Part shown: positions 7,404 to 14,500 of the stretch, piece after piece
How positions within the stretch are numbered: the stretch's first letter is position 1
Layout: every line of letters starts with the position of its first letter
IMG/VR virus record: IMGVR_UViG_3300029957_000045
Location: 1-22,230 of that record
Direction: 5' to 3' (one strand)
Origin: a virus
DNA: 22,230 nucleotides
Made by a program: the position numbers and the translations under genes
The notes under the pieces: model-generated
What the model saw: only the letters and a program-made list of their open reading frames with translations
Database searches by the model: none
What the model was told of the DNA's origin: nothing

Positions 7404-9155
7404 TCACATAAAACCTGTCAAACCACCCGAGACGGCCGTCCTCCGATCACCGGATCCGCGCAGTTCCATCGGCGCACTGCGCGACACCGCGATCATCCAC
7501 AGGATGTGCAGCGCGCACAGGCCGTCGTAGTGGTGGGAAGATTGCTTTTCCGGCCAGCTATCCATCTCGGCCAGCAGTAGTGTCAGCGCCGGGTTGAACA
7601 GGATGCGCGGATCGAGCGCGTCGGTGATGTATGGCTCCAGAGAATCGATGCGCACCTCCGGATCGACCGTGGCTGTGACCGCCACCAGCGGCAGCGCCAC
7701 GCCCTTGGCCAGCCCGGCCGTCACGAACGACTGGCGCATGTGTTCGTAGGCGTTGTTGTTTTCAAAGCCGATGGCCTGGCATCTGAATTCCTGTTGAAAT
7801 GCGATCAGGTCGGCTTCCAGCTTGCTCGGCACACGGCGCTTGATGGCCGCGTAATCAACGTGCAGCCGCTGGCGCTGCGTGTCGTAATAGCCGCCAACGA
7901 TTGCAGATGGATCGGACTTCTCGCCCTTGCCCATCGACGGGTCACAAGCGCCGAATGGCTTCCAGTGCTGCAAGCGCGACACGAAGAACTGCACCGGGCT
8001 GAATACCTTATCCTCGTCGCTGCGTGGGTCGCCCTGCATTTCGGTGGAGAACGCCTTGATGTTCTTGGCGCGCTGACGCATCAGCCAGAACAGGCTGCGT
8101 ACGCCCGGCCAAGAGATCTGGGCCCCTTCGTCCATCTCGGCCTTGTGCGCCTGGTAGAACAGGTGCGACGGCAACTGGCTTTCCTCCAGCACCTCGCCGC
8201 GTTCGTTGGCGGCTTCCTCGGCGGGCTTGTCCTGGTTGAGCATCAGCGCCTGGCACTCTTCCCACAGATCCATGCGCTTGGGCAGCTCGATCAGCGCGCG
8301 GAAGTGATGCACCAGATGGCCGATGGCGGCCTTTGCCCGACTGATCGGATCGTTCTTGTTCAGTACGGTACCGACGCCGACGAATTTAACGGTGCCGTCC
8401 GGTGGGCCGAGGAAGTCCACGGCCTTCTCCAGCCAGTCCCAGCGGTTATTGCACTCGGTCGGGCTTTTCGCTTCCTTATCGGTGATCAGATCGTCGCCCA
8501 GAAGCAGCTTGGGGCGGCTCGATCCGTGGAAGGTACCGCGAATGGCCTGCTCGGCACCGAAGGCTTCCATCTTCACGCCGCTGCGGGTGGTGAACTCGCC
8601 GATCTTCCAGTTTTTGGTTGCGCCGCATGCCTCGGGGAAGTCTAGCGCCAGCGCCGCGTTAACCGTCAGCTCGACTTTGACGACTTCAAGCAGCTTGGTC
8701 GGAAGCTTGGTCTCTGCGCCCAGCATGGTGATGTAGTCGATGAAATACGGAAGCTGATTGGACTCAATCCATCCGATCTCTTGACGGACCAGAACCTTTT
8801 GCAGCAACGCTTGTATTGCCACCCAGCACGGGCCGACCTTGGTGGCCAGTGAGGACTTGGCCTCTCCGCGCGGTGCCACCCACCATTCCTTCGCGCCGCC
8901 CGGCTTAGCCAGCAGCTGTGGGAATCGCTTGAAAAAATGCTTGTGAAACTGCGACGCAGGCGGGCGGATATGGTGCGGGAAGTAGGTGTAGCAGAAGAAC
9001 TCGAAGTCGCCGTCGACCAGCACGCGCTTACGGCGTGCCAGGCGTGCAGCTGGCGACGGATCGAGGCCGACCTGCAGCGCCTCAATCTCTGCGCGCAGCC
9101 CACGGGCCAGCTCGGCGATCTCGTCACGGAAGGTTTTTTCAGCGGCGTTAGCCAT
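7404..9155 (-). CDS. Terminase large subunit (Mu gp28-like)
   Basis: This 583-residue packaging motor and nuclease has a Walker A-like block at residues 95-102 (PRGEAKSS). A Walker B-like LLLGDD lies at 217-222, and a RuvC-like nuclease start, ACDPSMG, has its likely metal-binding Asp at 405. Also typical is FCYTYFPHHIRPP near residue 55. In the cell it would bind the portal, cut phage-host DNA and pump it into the head. The ATG at 9155 is chosen because GAGG lies about 4 nt upstream and it overlaps the stop of the small terminase by 8 nt. A longer in-frame start at 9212 lies inside the previous gene. Length matches the family. Confidence 0.93.
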   Translation of the reverse strand: MANAAEKTFRDEIAELARGLRAEIEALQVGLDPSPAARLARRKRVLVDGDFEFFCYTYFPHHIRPPASQFHKHFFKRFPQLLAKPGGAKEWWVAPRGEAKSSLATKVGPCWVAIQALLQKVLVRQEIGWIESNQLPYFIDYITMLGAETKLPTKLLEVVKVELTVNAALALDFPEACGATKNWKIGEFTTRSGVKMEAFGAEQAIRGTFHGSSRPKLLLGDDLITDKEAKSPTECNNRWDWLEKAVDFLGPPDGTVKFVGVGTVLNKNDPISRAKAAIGHLVHHFRALIELPKRMDLWEECQALMLNQDKPAEEAANERGEVLEESQLPSHLFYQAHKAEMDEGAQISWPGVRSLFWLMRQRAKNIKAFSTEMQGDPRSDEDKVFSPVQFFVSRLQHWKPFGACDPSMGKGEKSDPSAIVGGYYDTQRQRLHVDYAAIKRRVPSKLEADLIAFQQEFRCQAIGFENNNAYEHMRQSFVTAGLAKGVALPLVAVTATVDPEVRIDSLEPYITDALDPRILFNPALTLLLAEMDSWPEKQSSHHYDGLCALHILWMIAVSRSAPMELRGSGDRRTAVSGGLTGFM

Positions 9156-9648
9156 ATGCCCTCGCCAGATCATCACCAAACGGCCCGAGGATCTCCGCGA
9201 ACGCAGCCGCATGCTGCGGATAGTTCGCGCGCACGAAGTCGGCTAGGCGCTTCGCCACGTCCGTGGCCACGGCCAGCTTATCCGTCTCCGGCATCAGCTT
9301 GCGGCTTGCTGCCATCAGCTTGTTGTACGCATCGGCGAGGCTGGCCAGCATCTGCACCTTGTCGCCGGGAGCCATGTCCGGCGCGTCCTGAATGGATTGC
9401 ACCGTGGCCTGCACTTGCTGCACCACGATGCCGAGTGTCTGGCGCACCACGTCCTCGATGCCACCGCCCGCGATCATCTGCGCAGCGCGTGCCTTGTCCC
9501 AGTCGTCGCCCAGCTCTTTGCCTTCCCGTTTCCAGTTGCGCACGGTGGCATAAGGCACGCCGTTCTTGGTCGCCGCTATCTCAAGCCCGAGCTGGTTAAA
9601 AACGTAATCGCCGCGCACGGCGCGGCGGACAGCGTCATCGTGTGCCAT
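9148..9648 (-). CDS. Terminase small subunit, DUF1804 family (Mu gp27-like)
   Basis: This 166-residue protein has an N-terminal HTH-like segment (AATKNGVPYATVRNWKREGK, residues 25-44), typical of DNA-recognising small terminases. A helical oligomerisation region and a C-terminal DVAKRLADFVRANYP block follow, as seen in DUF1804. It would bind the packaging start region and hand DNA to the large subunit. GGAG precedes the ATG. It overlaps the gp26-like gene upstream by 14 nt and the large terminase downstream by 8 nt, so the three are probably translated as a coupled block. Confidence 0.9.
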   Translation of the reverse strand: MAHDDAVRRAVRGDYVFNQLGLEIAATKNGVPYATVRNWKREGKELGDDWDKARAAQMIAGGGIEDVVRQTLGIVVQQVQATVQSIQDAPDMAPGDKVQMLASLADAYNKLMAASRKLMPETDKLAVATDVAKRLADFVRANYPQHAAAFAEILGPFGDDLARAYG

Positions 9649-9937
9649 TGGTCTCTCCAGGAGAAGGGCGACGTACGCCCGGCGTCTGTGACCGGCCCAG
9701 CGCTACGTCCTCGCCGCGCACCGTAAGGCGCACGACATCCAGTTCGAGCTGCTCGACCAGTTCCATTTCGGCCAGCCAGGCGATGTCGACCGCGATCTTG
9801 TCGAGGCTGGCCACGTAACCGATCAGGTCGATCTGATGACGCAGCGCGCTGCGGTTCAGCGTGTATCCGTTCGCAAAGTACAAGGCCATCAGAATGGCCA
9901 GGCGGCGGGATGCCGTGATGGCTTCCTGTGAGTTCAT
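9635..9937 (-). CDS. Mu gp26-like winged-helix phage protein (VpaChn25_0724-type)
   Basis: This 100-residue protein begins MNSQEAITASRRLAILMALYF and continues with a winged-helix-like pattern (RHQIDLIGYVASLDKIAVD, then IAWLAEMELVEQLE and VVRLTVRGEDVA). It ends in a polar tail. This matches the small phage family at the gp26 position of Mu-like genomes, sometimes labelled VpaChn25_0724 family. Its role is unknown; a DNA-binding or packaging-related role is suggested by the fold and by its place directly upstream of the small terminase. The ATG at 9937 overlaps the gp25-like stop (ATGA) and is preceded by AAGGGA. A much longer in-frame extension upstream is a shadow of the neighbouring gene. 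Confidence 0.75.
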   Translation of the reverse strand: MNSQEAITASRRLAILMALYFANGYTLNRSALRHQIDLIGYVASLDKIAVDIAWLAEMELVEQLELDVVRLTVRGEDVALGRSQTPGVRRPSPGETNGTR

Positions 9938-10275
9938 TTCATTCCCTTCGCGGTGATCTGGTTGAGGATCAATTTCAGCGTATCGCTCTGGCCACGGTTC
10001 TCTCCGACCAACTGATTGACAGTTGCCGCCAGCTGGTTGATCGAGTCGTAAACCTTGGAGATATCGGTATGATCGGGTGCGTTTTCGGACGTGGCCTCCA
10101 GCTTTGCGATGCGCTCTCCGTAGATATCGAACTTGTCGTCGATGTCCTCTTCGAGCTTGCCGATGCGGTCGTTGGTCACCTTGTCCTTGTTCGACAGGTA
10201 CACATAGATGCCGATGCCACCGGTCATGAGGAAGGTCAGTACCTGAAAAAGGAATTTCGCCAGTTCTAAATCCAT
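9934..10275 (-). CDS. Mu gp25-like DUF2730 protein, membrane anchor plus coiled coil
   Basis: This 113-residue protein has a hydrophobic segment at about residues 8-27 (FLFQVLTFLMTGGIGIYVYL). A long heptad-like coiled-coil stretch follows (RIGKLEEDIDDKFDIYGERI, later INQLAATVNQLVGENR). This architecture and its position fit DUF2730/gp25 of Mu-like phages. Function is unknown; an inner-membrane or virion-associated coiled coil is what the sequence shows. It ends in an ATGA overlap with the gp26-like gene and lies 2 nt after a zinc-finger gene. Confidence 0.72.
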   Translation of the reverse strand: MDLELAKFLFQVLTFLMTGGIGIYVYLSNKDKVTNDRIGKLEEDIDDKFDIYGERIAKLEATSENAPDHTDISKVYDSINQLAATVNQLVGENRGQSDTLKLILNQITAKGMK

Positions 10276-10277
10276 CT

Positions 10278-10493
10278 TTATTTACCTTCCATAAATTCAT
10301 TCCACGCCTGGCACTCGACGCAGAGCTGCACACCAAATACCGCTTTGCGTCTCGCCTCGGGTATGCGTACACCGCAGCCAGGCGCTGAGCACCACTTTGC
10401 CGATTCTTTTTCCGGCTTCGGCAGGATCGCCTGCTTCTGCCGTATCTCCCATTCATCCAGCTCCAACTGCTGTGCCCTGTCTTCCGGTCTCAC
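10278..10493 (-). CDS. Small TraR/DksA-type C4 zinc-finger protein
   Basis: This 71-residue protein starts VRPEDRAQQLELDEWEIRQK and has a C-terminal four-cysteine finger: CSAPGCG, then about 17 residues, then CVEC. This is the TraR/DksA-like finger found in many Mu-like late regions. DksA/TraR proteins act in the RNA polymerase secondary channel; whether this short form does so is unknown. The GTG at 10493 is chosen because AGGAG lies 5 nt upstream, overlapping the previous gene's stop. The longer in-frame extension to 10613 lies wholly inside the previous gene and has no finger-like features. Confidence 0.8.
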   Translation of the reverse strand: MRPEDRAQQLELDEWEIRQKQAILPKPEKESAKWCSAPGCGVRIPEARRKAVFGVQLCVECQAWNEFMEGK

Positions 10494-10501
10494 TTTTGCT
10501 C

Positions 10502-10789
10502 CTAAATATTGCTCGAAGCGACAGTCAGATAGCCCTGGCTTGCAGATTTGTATGGCGTATCCGTTTCCCACCGATATAACCATTTGCCTTTTTCTGTCAG
10601 ATCCACATCGCACCTGAATTCACCCACTCCGATACGGGTGATGGCGCCGGGATAGGCGTAAGTGATAGTTGAACCGCTCGGAGATTTAACCTTGAACGCA
10701 ACCGACCCAGGGTCGGCAGGCAAATTGGTAGCCGGATCGCTGATTTTCACAGAACAGCGAGCCACCTCGCCAACGATCCAACTAGACAT
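10502..10789 (-). CDS. Small beta-rich late protein of unknown function
   Basis: This 95-residue protein starts MSSWIVGEVARCSVKI and contains SVAFKVKSPSGSTITYAYPG and KGKWLYRWETDTPYKSASQG, a strand-rich pattern like an immunoglobulin-like or fibre-accessory domain. I do not recognise the family with certainty; similar small proteins occur among phage structural genes. The ATG at 10789 has GGAG about 8 nt upstream and overlaps the stop of the repeat protein by 8 nt. It directly precedes the zinc-finger gene. A virion or tail-fibre accessory role is inferred from position only. Confidence 0.65.
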   Translation of the reverse strand: MSSWIVGEVARCSVKISDPATNLPADPGSVAFKVKSPSGSTITYAYPGAITRIGVGEFRCDVDLTEKGKWLYRWETDTPYKSASQGYLTVASSNI

Positions 10790-11657
10790 GCGCAATCTCC
10801 GCCTTAAGCAAGGCTGCGCGAGTCAGCGATGGTGTGGCAGAACAGCTGCGCGAAATTCGCGTGTAGAGATATGCAGCAGGCGCGATAGTTGTCACGATCC
10901 GCGCGGGCAACATCCGTATGCTGACGGTCAGTTCCCCCGTTGCAAGCGCTTCTGACAATGTCGACCCAGAGAGTGTAATGCTGGCTGTCAGATCACCTGA
11001 TGCGCCGATCAATGATGCAGCTTGCCCGCCGAGGTTGATCTGGACGCTCAGTACGGCTACAGCCTGCGTGGATGCTTGCGCATTGCCCGCAAGCTGCGCG
11101 GAACTGGTAAGTTGACCCGATGCAGCGGCCTGAGAATATGCAGCGCCAGTGATGCGTATGGCACTTGTCAGACCAGCAGCAGCTACTGCTTGCGCTAGCG
11201 CATTGCCTGCCAGCTTTATCTGTGCAGTAAATTGTCCATTAGCAGCGACAAGTGCAATTGCCGCACCGGTCAGCGATATCTGCGAGGTGAGGCCGCCTGT
11301 AGCGCCTACGCTGGCAAGTGCAGCTCCGGTTAGTTTGATGCCCGTTGTCAGCACGCCACTGGCCGTAGCCTGGTCGACGGCATTGCCGCCCATGTTGATG
11401 GAGGTGTTCAACGTACCGGTTGCGTTTGCCTGTGCAGCAGCCGCACCGGCAAGGGCCGCAGCAGGTGCTACGCCTGACGTCAGATCGCCCGAGGCTGTGG
11501 CTTGGGCTGCGGCATCGCCTGCCAGTGCGGCGCTCTGTACGCCAAACAAAAGCGACGGCCCGATAACACGCCATGCAGAGTTAGTCGATGCCTTGGTGGT
11601 CAGCGCGCCTAATGGATTCCATCTGCCACGCTGTGGGTAGCGTCTAAGGTTAGCCAT
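10782..11657 (-). CDS. Alanine-rich repeat protein, probable fibre or virion structural protein
   Basis: This 291-residue protein has an N-terminal polar region (NLRRYPQRGRWNPLGALTTK), then about ten tandem repeats of 20 residues (roughly residues 47-250). The repeat pattern is G-[AN]-A-x(3)-A-x-A-x-G-x-L-T-x(2)-I-x-L. A C-terminal region without repeats follows (IVTTIAPAAYLYTRISRSCS). A regular small-residue/LT/I-x-L repeat suggests a beta-solenoid or fibrous rod. GAGG precedes the ATG; the gene overlaps the previous one by 8 nt and the next one likewise. Its place in the late operon suggests a virion protein. The exact role is unknown. Confidence 0.7.
   Translation of the reverse strand: MANLRRYPQRGRWNPLGALTTKASTNSAWRVIGPSLLFGVQSAALAGDAAAQATASGDLTSGVAPAAALAGAAAAQANATGTLNTSINMGGNAVDQATASGVLTTGIKLTGAALASVGATGGLTSQISLTGAAIALVAANGQFTAQIKLAGNALAQAVAAAGLTSAIRITGAAYSQAAASGQLTSSAQLAGNAQASTQAVAVLSVQINLGGQAASLIGASGDLTASITLSGSTLSEALATGELTVSIRMLPARIVTTIAPAAYLYTRISRSCSATPSLTRAALLKAEIAHV
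10908..11519 (-). repeat. About ten degenerate 60-bp repeats encoding 20-residue units
   Basis: Within the alanine-rich gene, residues about 47-250 align as units of 20. Examples are GNAVDQATASGVLTTGIKLT, GAALASVGATGGLTSQISLT and GAAYSQAAASGQLTSSAQLA. The first unit carries about 4 extra residues. Repeats are clear in protein but diverged in DNA, suggesting old duplication with drift. Alignment was done by eye. Confidence 0.75.
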
Positions 11658-12444
11658 TGGCTACCTCAAACTCGCATTCCGGAATGCCAGAGCTGGTAGA
11701 GTCGGCGCAGACAGCCATGTACAAACAACTGCTGTCGAACACCTGAGGCATGCCTGTCTTATCCAGGCCGTGTATATCGCCGTCGTTGGCGATTTTTACT
11801 CGGCCGGTCCAAAGTGGCCGAAGTACGAGCACATTGAATGTGCCTACGGTAGATACCGTAGCTGCAACGCTTTCGATCTTTTGTACACCGCTATCGCCAG
11901 CCTGTAATGGAAGCTGGATCAATCGACCTATGGTTGGTGCAGTGCCCAGCGCAACTGTGCCTGTTGTTCTTCCTGCTGTCCCTGCTTGATTTGTATAAGT
12001 GACGGCAACTGACAAGTTGCCGGTAAAAGCTGTAACAGCCTCGATCCATATCTGAGTGCCTTTGAAGTCAGATCCACCAGGCACTCGTGCGGCATAACTG
12101 GGCTGAGCTGCCAATGCCGTGTTTGCATTGAACGCATAGGCTCCTGCTTTGAACAGCAGATCGAAAAGTTTCACTCTGCAGGCCACAGAGCTACCGAAGT
12201 CAGCAATGGTGATGTTTCCGGTATTGCCACCGCCGAACGCATTGAGCAATGGCGCACCTGTGGTTGTATCGTCTGGTACTACACCTGCAGCTGTGCTGGT
12301 ACCGGCCAACGTACCGGCGCCGGGATTACCCGCAAGATCCCAGACACTGAACCATGCCGCCGCGATAGTTGTACGTGTAGCCGTTTTAACCAGGCCAACG
12401 TATTGCTTGGCTGCGGCGATGTATCCATCGAGCGTATTCATCAT
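11650..12444 (-). CDS. Putative virion (tail or fibre-associated) protein
   Basis: This 264-residue protein starts MMNTLDGYIAAAKQYVGLVK. It is rich in Gly, Thr and Ala with strand-forming segments (GNTGNITIADFG, GNLSVAVTYTNQAGTAGRTT, GTFNVLVLRPLWTGRVK) and two cysteines near the end. There is no signal peptide. I do not recognise a named family; composition is like phage tail or decoration proteins. It overlaps the small gene upstream by 4 nt and the repeat gene downstream by 8 nt, so it belongs to one block with them. A structural role is inferred from composition and context. Confidence 0.68.
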   Translation of the reverse strand: MMNTLDGYIAAAKQYVGLVKTATRTTIAAAWFSVWDLAGNPGAGTLAGTSTAAGVVPDDTTTGAPLLNAFGGGNTGNITIADFGSSVACRVKLFDLLFKAGAYAFNANTALAAQPSYAARVPGGSDFKGTQIWIEAVTAFTGNLSVAVTYTNQAGTAGRTTGTVALGTAPTIGRLIQLPLQAGDSGVQKIESVAATVSTVGTFNVLVLRPLWTGRVKIANDGDIHGLDKTGMPQVFDSSCLYMAVCADSTSSGIPECEFEVANG

Positions 12445-12629
12445 TCAACCCCGTTATCTCGCAGCCATTGATTCATTGTCTGGATCTCTGCGCAGTAACG
12501 ATCAAGCAAGACAGGGCTGTGCCATATTCCACGCACGTTGATCGAGATACCACGCATCTCGGTATCGGCAACCAGAGATACCAGTTCGGCGCCGGAGTCA
12601 TCCACAATCGTTGAGCTGCGCTGAGCCAT
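12441..12629 (-). CDS. Small late protein of unknown function
   Basis: This 62-residue protein starts MAQRSSTIVDDSGAELVSLV and ends with IQTMNQWLRDNGVE. There is no membrane segment or motif I recognise. It lies 2 nt after the signal-peptide fibre-like gene and overlaps the next gene by 4 nt (stop TGA against ATGATG), a typical coupled position that supports it being real. A small virion component or chaperone of the neighbouring fibre-like proteins is possible but unsupported. Confidence 0.6.
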   Translation of the reverse strand: MAQRSSTIVDDSGAELVSLVADTEMRGISINVRGIWHSPVLLDRYCAEIQTMNQWLRDNGVE

Positions 12630-12631
12630 GA

Positions 12632-13135
12632 TCAGTTATCGATCTGGAAGGTAGCTGCGCCAGCCGCAAAACTCGGTGCGCTGTCGCCGTTGTTGATCGT
12701 CTTGGATACCGTCAGCGAGGTGCGCCACAGCAAATTTCCGCTTGTAGAGGCATCGAACACGCAGTACTCAACCACAGATCCCCAGTTGGCCGTTGGCGCC
12801 GGGAAAGTGATCGTAGTGTTATTGCTGGTAGTTCCACTGGTGCCGGTGCTGGCAGTGGTGCTGCCCGTGCTTTGCGTACCCGCCCAATTCGCCAGACTTG
12901 AGGTGACTGCCACCCTGGCATAGCTGCCGCCCGATACTTCGGTACCACAGGCGGCGTCCGAACCGCTGCTGGTGGCAAGCGCGAAGTACACCGTAGCAGG
13001 CATGGTGTACGTCTGCCCGCGCAGCATCGCGTCGACGATCTTGTTTTCGAGATAATCGGAAAGTGCACCAGCTTGCACCGCGCTGGTAAAGGCCAGCATC
13101 AACAGCCCGGCTATAAAGTTTTTAAGTTTGTTCAT
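12632..13135 (-). CDS. Fibre-like protein with N-terminal signal peptide
   Basis: This 167-residue protein begins with a clear Sec-type signal (MNKLKNFIAGLLMLAFTSAV, likely cut after QAG/A at about 22-23). ALSDYLENKIVDAMLRGQTY and PATVYFALATS then start a domain seen in phage fibre-like proteins. A Ser/Thr-rich middle and a strand-rich C-terminus (EYCVFDASTSGNLLWRTSLT) follow. AAAGGAT precedes the ATG. The mature domain looks like a virion or fibre component, so the signal peptide is unusual: either the protein is exported, or the N-terminus has another use. It follows the spanin genes by 11 nt. Confidence 0.72.
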   Translation of the reverse strand: MNKLKNFIAGLLMLAFTSAVQAGALSDYLENKIVDAMLRGQTYTMPATVYFALATSSGSDAACGTEVSGGSYARVAVTSSLANWAGTQSTGSTTASTGTSGTTSNNTTITFPAPTANWGSVVEYCVFDASTSGNLLWRTSLTVSKTINNGDSAPSFAAGAATFQIDN

Positions 13136-13146
13136 GTTTTATCCTT

Positions 13147-13404
13147 TTAACGGTTGATCGGGGAATCGTTTGCACACTCAGCCAGCTTATGGAGCTGGTC
13201 TCGACACTGCGTATAAAGTTCCATCGCCTCGATGTGGTTCTGCAGCAAGTCGGCCAGATGCCCTGATGCCGCCTTGGGTGGAACCGGACAATCGGTAGTC
13301 AGGTTGGCTGCGCATGGTCTTGATTGAACCGGAATTGGCTGCATTCCACTCGCGCATGCCGTCAGCATCAAGGCTGCAATCATTGAGGTGAGGAATCGTT
13401 TCAT
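13147..13404 (-). CDS. Rz1-like outer-membrane spanin lipoprotein
   Basis: This 85-residue protein has a lipoprotein signal (MKRFLTSMIAALMLTAC) with lipobox LTAC at residues 14-17, followed by a proline-containing stretch (PIPVQSRPC, PVPPKAASG). Rz1 proteins sit in the outer membrane and bind the inner-membrane Rz to fuse the two membranes at the last step of lysis. AAGGAG lies about 7 nt before the ATG. The gene starts inside the Rz gene in another frame and runs 40 nt past its end, the classic nested Rz/Rz1 layout, here longer than usual. Confidence 0.88.
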   Translation of the reverse strand: MKRFLTSMIAALMLTACASGMQPIPVQSRPCAANLTTDCPVPPKAASGHLADLLQNHIEAMELYTQCRDQLHKLAECANDSPINR

Positions 13405-13648
13405 CGGCTTTCTCCTTGATGTTTCGGTATGTCACGCGGATCTGTTCACGCGATGTTTCACGCAAGCGCGATACCTTTTCTTTAAAGTCGTTGATTTCAT
13501 CAGCGCTGTCTTGCGCTTTCTGCTGCGCCTTCGCTTGACCGGATACACAGGCGGACGAAGCGGCCTTATTGCCAGATGCGTAGCCGCTGCTGAATAGCAC
13601 GAGCGCTGCGATCAGCGTGGCCAGCCAGAAGCGCGGATCAAGCAGCAT
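13187..13648 (-). CDS. Rz-like inner-membrane spanin
   Basis: This 153-residue protein has an N-terminal membrane anchor (FWLATLIAALVLFSSGYASG, about residues 7-26). A charged coiled-coil stretch follows (QQKAQDSADEINDFKEKVSR, RETSREQIRVTYRNIKEKAD), as in type II Rz spanins. It pairs across the periplasm with the Rz1-like lipoprotein encoded inside it. The ATG at 13648 has GGGGAG about 7 nt upstream and overlaps the holin stop; an upstream TTG at 13663 is less likely. The C-terminal part past residue about 85 is polar and lies over the rz1 reading frame, so its sequence is constrained by two genes. Confidence 0.86.
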   Translation of the reverse strand: MLLDPRFWLATLIAALVLFSSGYASGNKAASSACVSGQAKAQQKAQDSADEINDFKEKVSRLRETSREQIRVTYRNIKEKADETIPHLNDCSLDADGMREWNAANSGSIKTMRSQPDYRLSGSTQGGIRASGRLAAEPHRGDGTLYAVSRPAP

Positions 13649-13871
13649 CTTTCGTCTCCCCAAGCGAGATCGGGGCGATGGTAATTACGCGAAGAGCGGC
13701 GTTTAAAACCGTCAGGGCTACCGCGAACCAGGCATATACATTACCGGGCAGATAGGGCTGCAACAGCGAGAACTGCGCTTCAATCGCTATCAGCACTGCA
13801 GCGATCACGTTGAGCCTGATGGTCCTTGATTTCCACCAGGGTTTTACTTCAACGGCTTGAACGTCGTTCAT
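13638..13871 (-). CDS. Holin-like membrane protein
   Basis: This 77-residue protein has two hydrophobic segments (IRLNVIAAVLIAIEAQFSLL and YAWFAVALTVLNAALRVITI), a short charged N-terminus (VKPWWKSRT) and a polar C-terminus. This is class II holin-like topology. Its place between the endolysin and the spanins supports a holin role: a timed inner-membrane pore for the endolysin. The ATG overlaps the endolysin stop (ATGA) and has GGAG upstream. A pinholin or simple accessory membrane protein is the alternative. Confidence 0.82.
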   Translation of the reverse strand: MNDVQAVEVKPWWKSRTIRLNVIAAVLIAIEAQFSLLQPYLPGNVYAWFAVALTVLNAALRVITIAPISLGETKDAA

Positions 13872-14257
13872 GGCTTTCTCCAGTTCGGGTTTTGGTTATG
13901 AGCGGTTTCTTTAAGAGAGCCAGTCCAGCGGCCAGCCCAGATAAGACCGAGCGATTCTGCGATCATGCCCGCCTTCAGATAGGAAGGATCTTTGCCGTCT
14001 CCAATGTACTTGCCGTTGCGGATCACCCCAACATCGAATGCCTCAGATGCCGGATTGCCCTGTTTATCTTTGGCGTTATGGGCGGACTGGCCAGCCTTGC
14101 ATTTCGATGTACCGGAGGCGAAGCATGCGCTCTGCTCTTCATCACTGCGATCAGTGCAGATGATGACGATGTCCAAGCCCTGACGATGGCACTCGGCCAG
14201 ATACAGCTGCGACTTGTCCTGCATGTATGGTGACAGCCTGGTTAGATCGCGGCTCAT
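13868..14257 (-). CDS. Endolysin, M15-type L-Ala-D-Glu peptidase
   Basis: This 129-residue protein has a LAS/M15 layout. QSAHNAKDKQ and EAFDVGV supply the metal-binding His and Asp (about residues 60 and 75). A C-terminal ETAHNQ supplies the likely catalytic Glu and third ligand, though the usual His-Phe pair is changed to His-Asn. SDEEQSACFASG and WAGRWTGSLKETAH fit phage peptidases such as the T5-type endolysin. It would cut the peptide cross-bridge of peptidoglycan. There is no signal peptide, so release through the holin is expected. The ATG at 14257 has GGAG 11 nt upstream and overlaps the upstream small gene (ATGA), which decides it over a TTG at 14293. Confidence 0.86.
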   Translation of the reverse strand: MSRDLTRLSPYMQDKSQLYLAECHRQGLDIVIICTDRSDEEQSACFASGTSKCKAGQSAHNAKDKQGNPASEAFDVGVIRNGKYIGDGKDPSYLKAGMIAESLGLIWAGRWTGSLKETAHNQNPNWRKP

Positions 14258-14418
14258 TTGGTGGCACTCCAGCGGATTGGAGTAAGTACGCAAGCAGATG
14301 TCTCATGCGTGTAATGCCCAACAGATCGCTTGCTACACTCTCCGTGCTGGGGCATGCGCGAATCGCTGTGGCGCGTCCAGAGCGCACAGGTACCGCAGTT
14401 ATTTGTCTGACTTAACAT
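14254..14418 (-). CDS. Small cysteine-motif protein, first gene of the late operon
   Basis: This 54-residue protein has the motif NNCGTCALW near the N-terminus, then GECSKRSVGHY and a late SACVL. The C-x2-C ... C ... C spacing resembles small zinc-binding proteins found in phage genomes. Its TGA overlaps the endolysin ATG (ATGA), strong evidence of translation. The ATG at 14418 has no obvious ribosome site; a longer in-frame start at 14490 would begin inside the upstream terminator and is unlikely. Function is unknown. It is the first cistron after the terminator and palindrome and so would lead the lysis operon. Confidence 0.6.
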   Translation of the reverse strand: MLSQTNNCGTCALWTRHSDSRMPQHGECSKRSVGHYTHETSACVLTPIRWSATK

Positions 14419-14451
14419 GTGCGCATGATTACGCGCGCGCGGAGTGGTGGC

Positions 14452-14473
14452 GACACTGAATTGGTTCAGTGTC
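14452..14473. promoter_or_regulatory. 22-bp perfect palindrome, possible operator at head of late operon
   Basis: Two 9-bp arms (GACACTGAA and TTCAGTGTC) flank a 4-nt centre. The site directly follows the terminator and precedes the first lysis gene. On the minus strand it overlaps TTGACA, a -35-like match, but no good -10 lies 17 nt away. A Mor/C-type activator or repressor site is suggested by place and symmetry; this is inference. Confidence 0.5.
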
Positions 14474-14500
14474 AATAAAAAGCCCCGCATGGAGCGGGGC
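14474..14500 (-). terminator. Rho-independent terminator after the lipoprotein gene
   Basis: On the minus strand a perfect 7-bp GC stem (GCCCCGC / GCGGGGC, 5-nt loop) is followed by TTTTTATT. This is a clear intrinsic terminator. It lies about 27 nt after the lipoprotein stop and would separate the middle operon (ending mor-lipoprotein) from the lysis operon. Confidence 0.9.

Noticed and set aside
7740-8645. Long plus-strand open frame (301 codons)
   Set aside because: It is the antisense shadow of the large terminase, whose motifs are clear on the minus strand; no ribosome site or family features are seen.
14440-14478. A complete sigma-70 promoter at TTGACA
   Set aside because: No acceptable -10 box at 16-18 nt spacing; kept as a possible activator-dependent or operator site.
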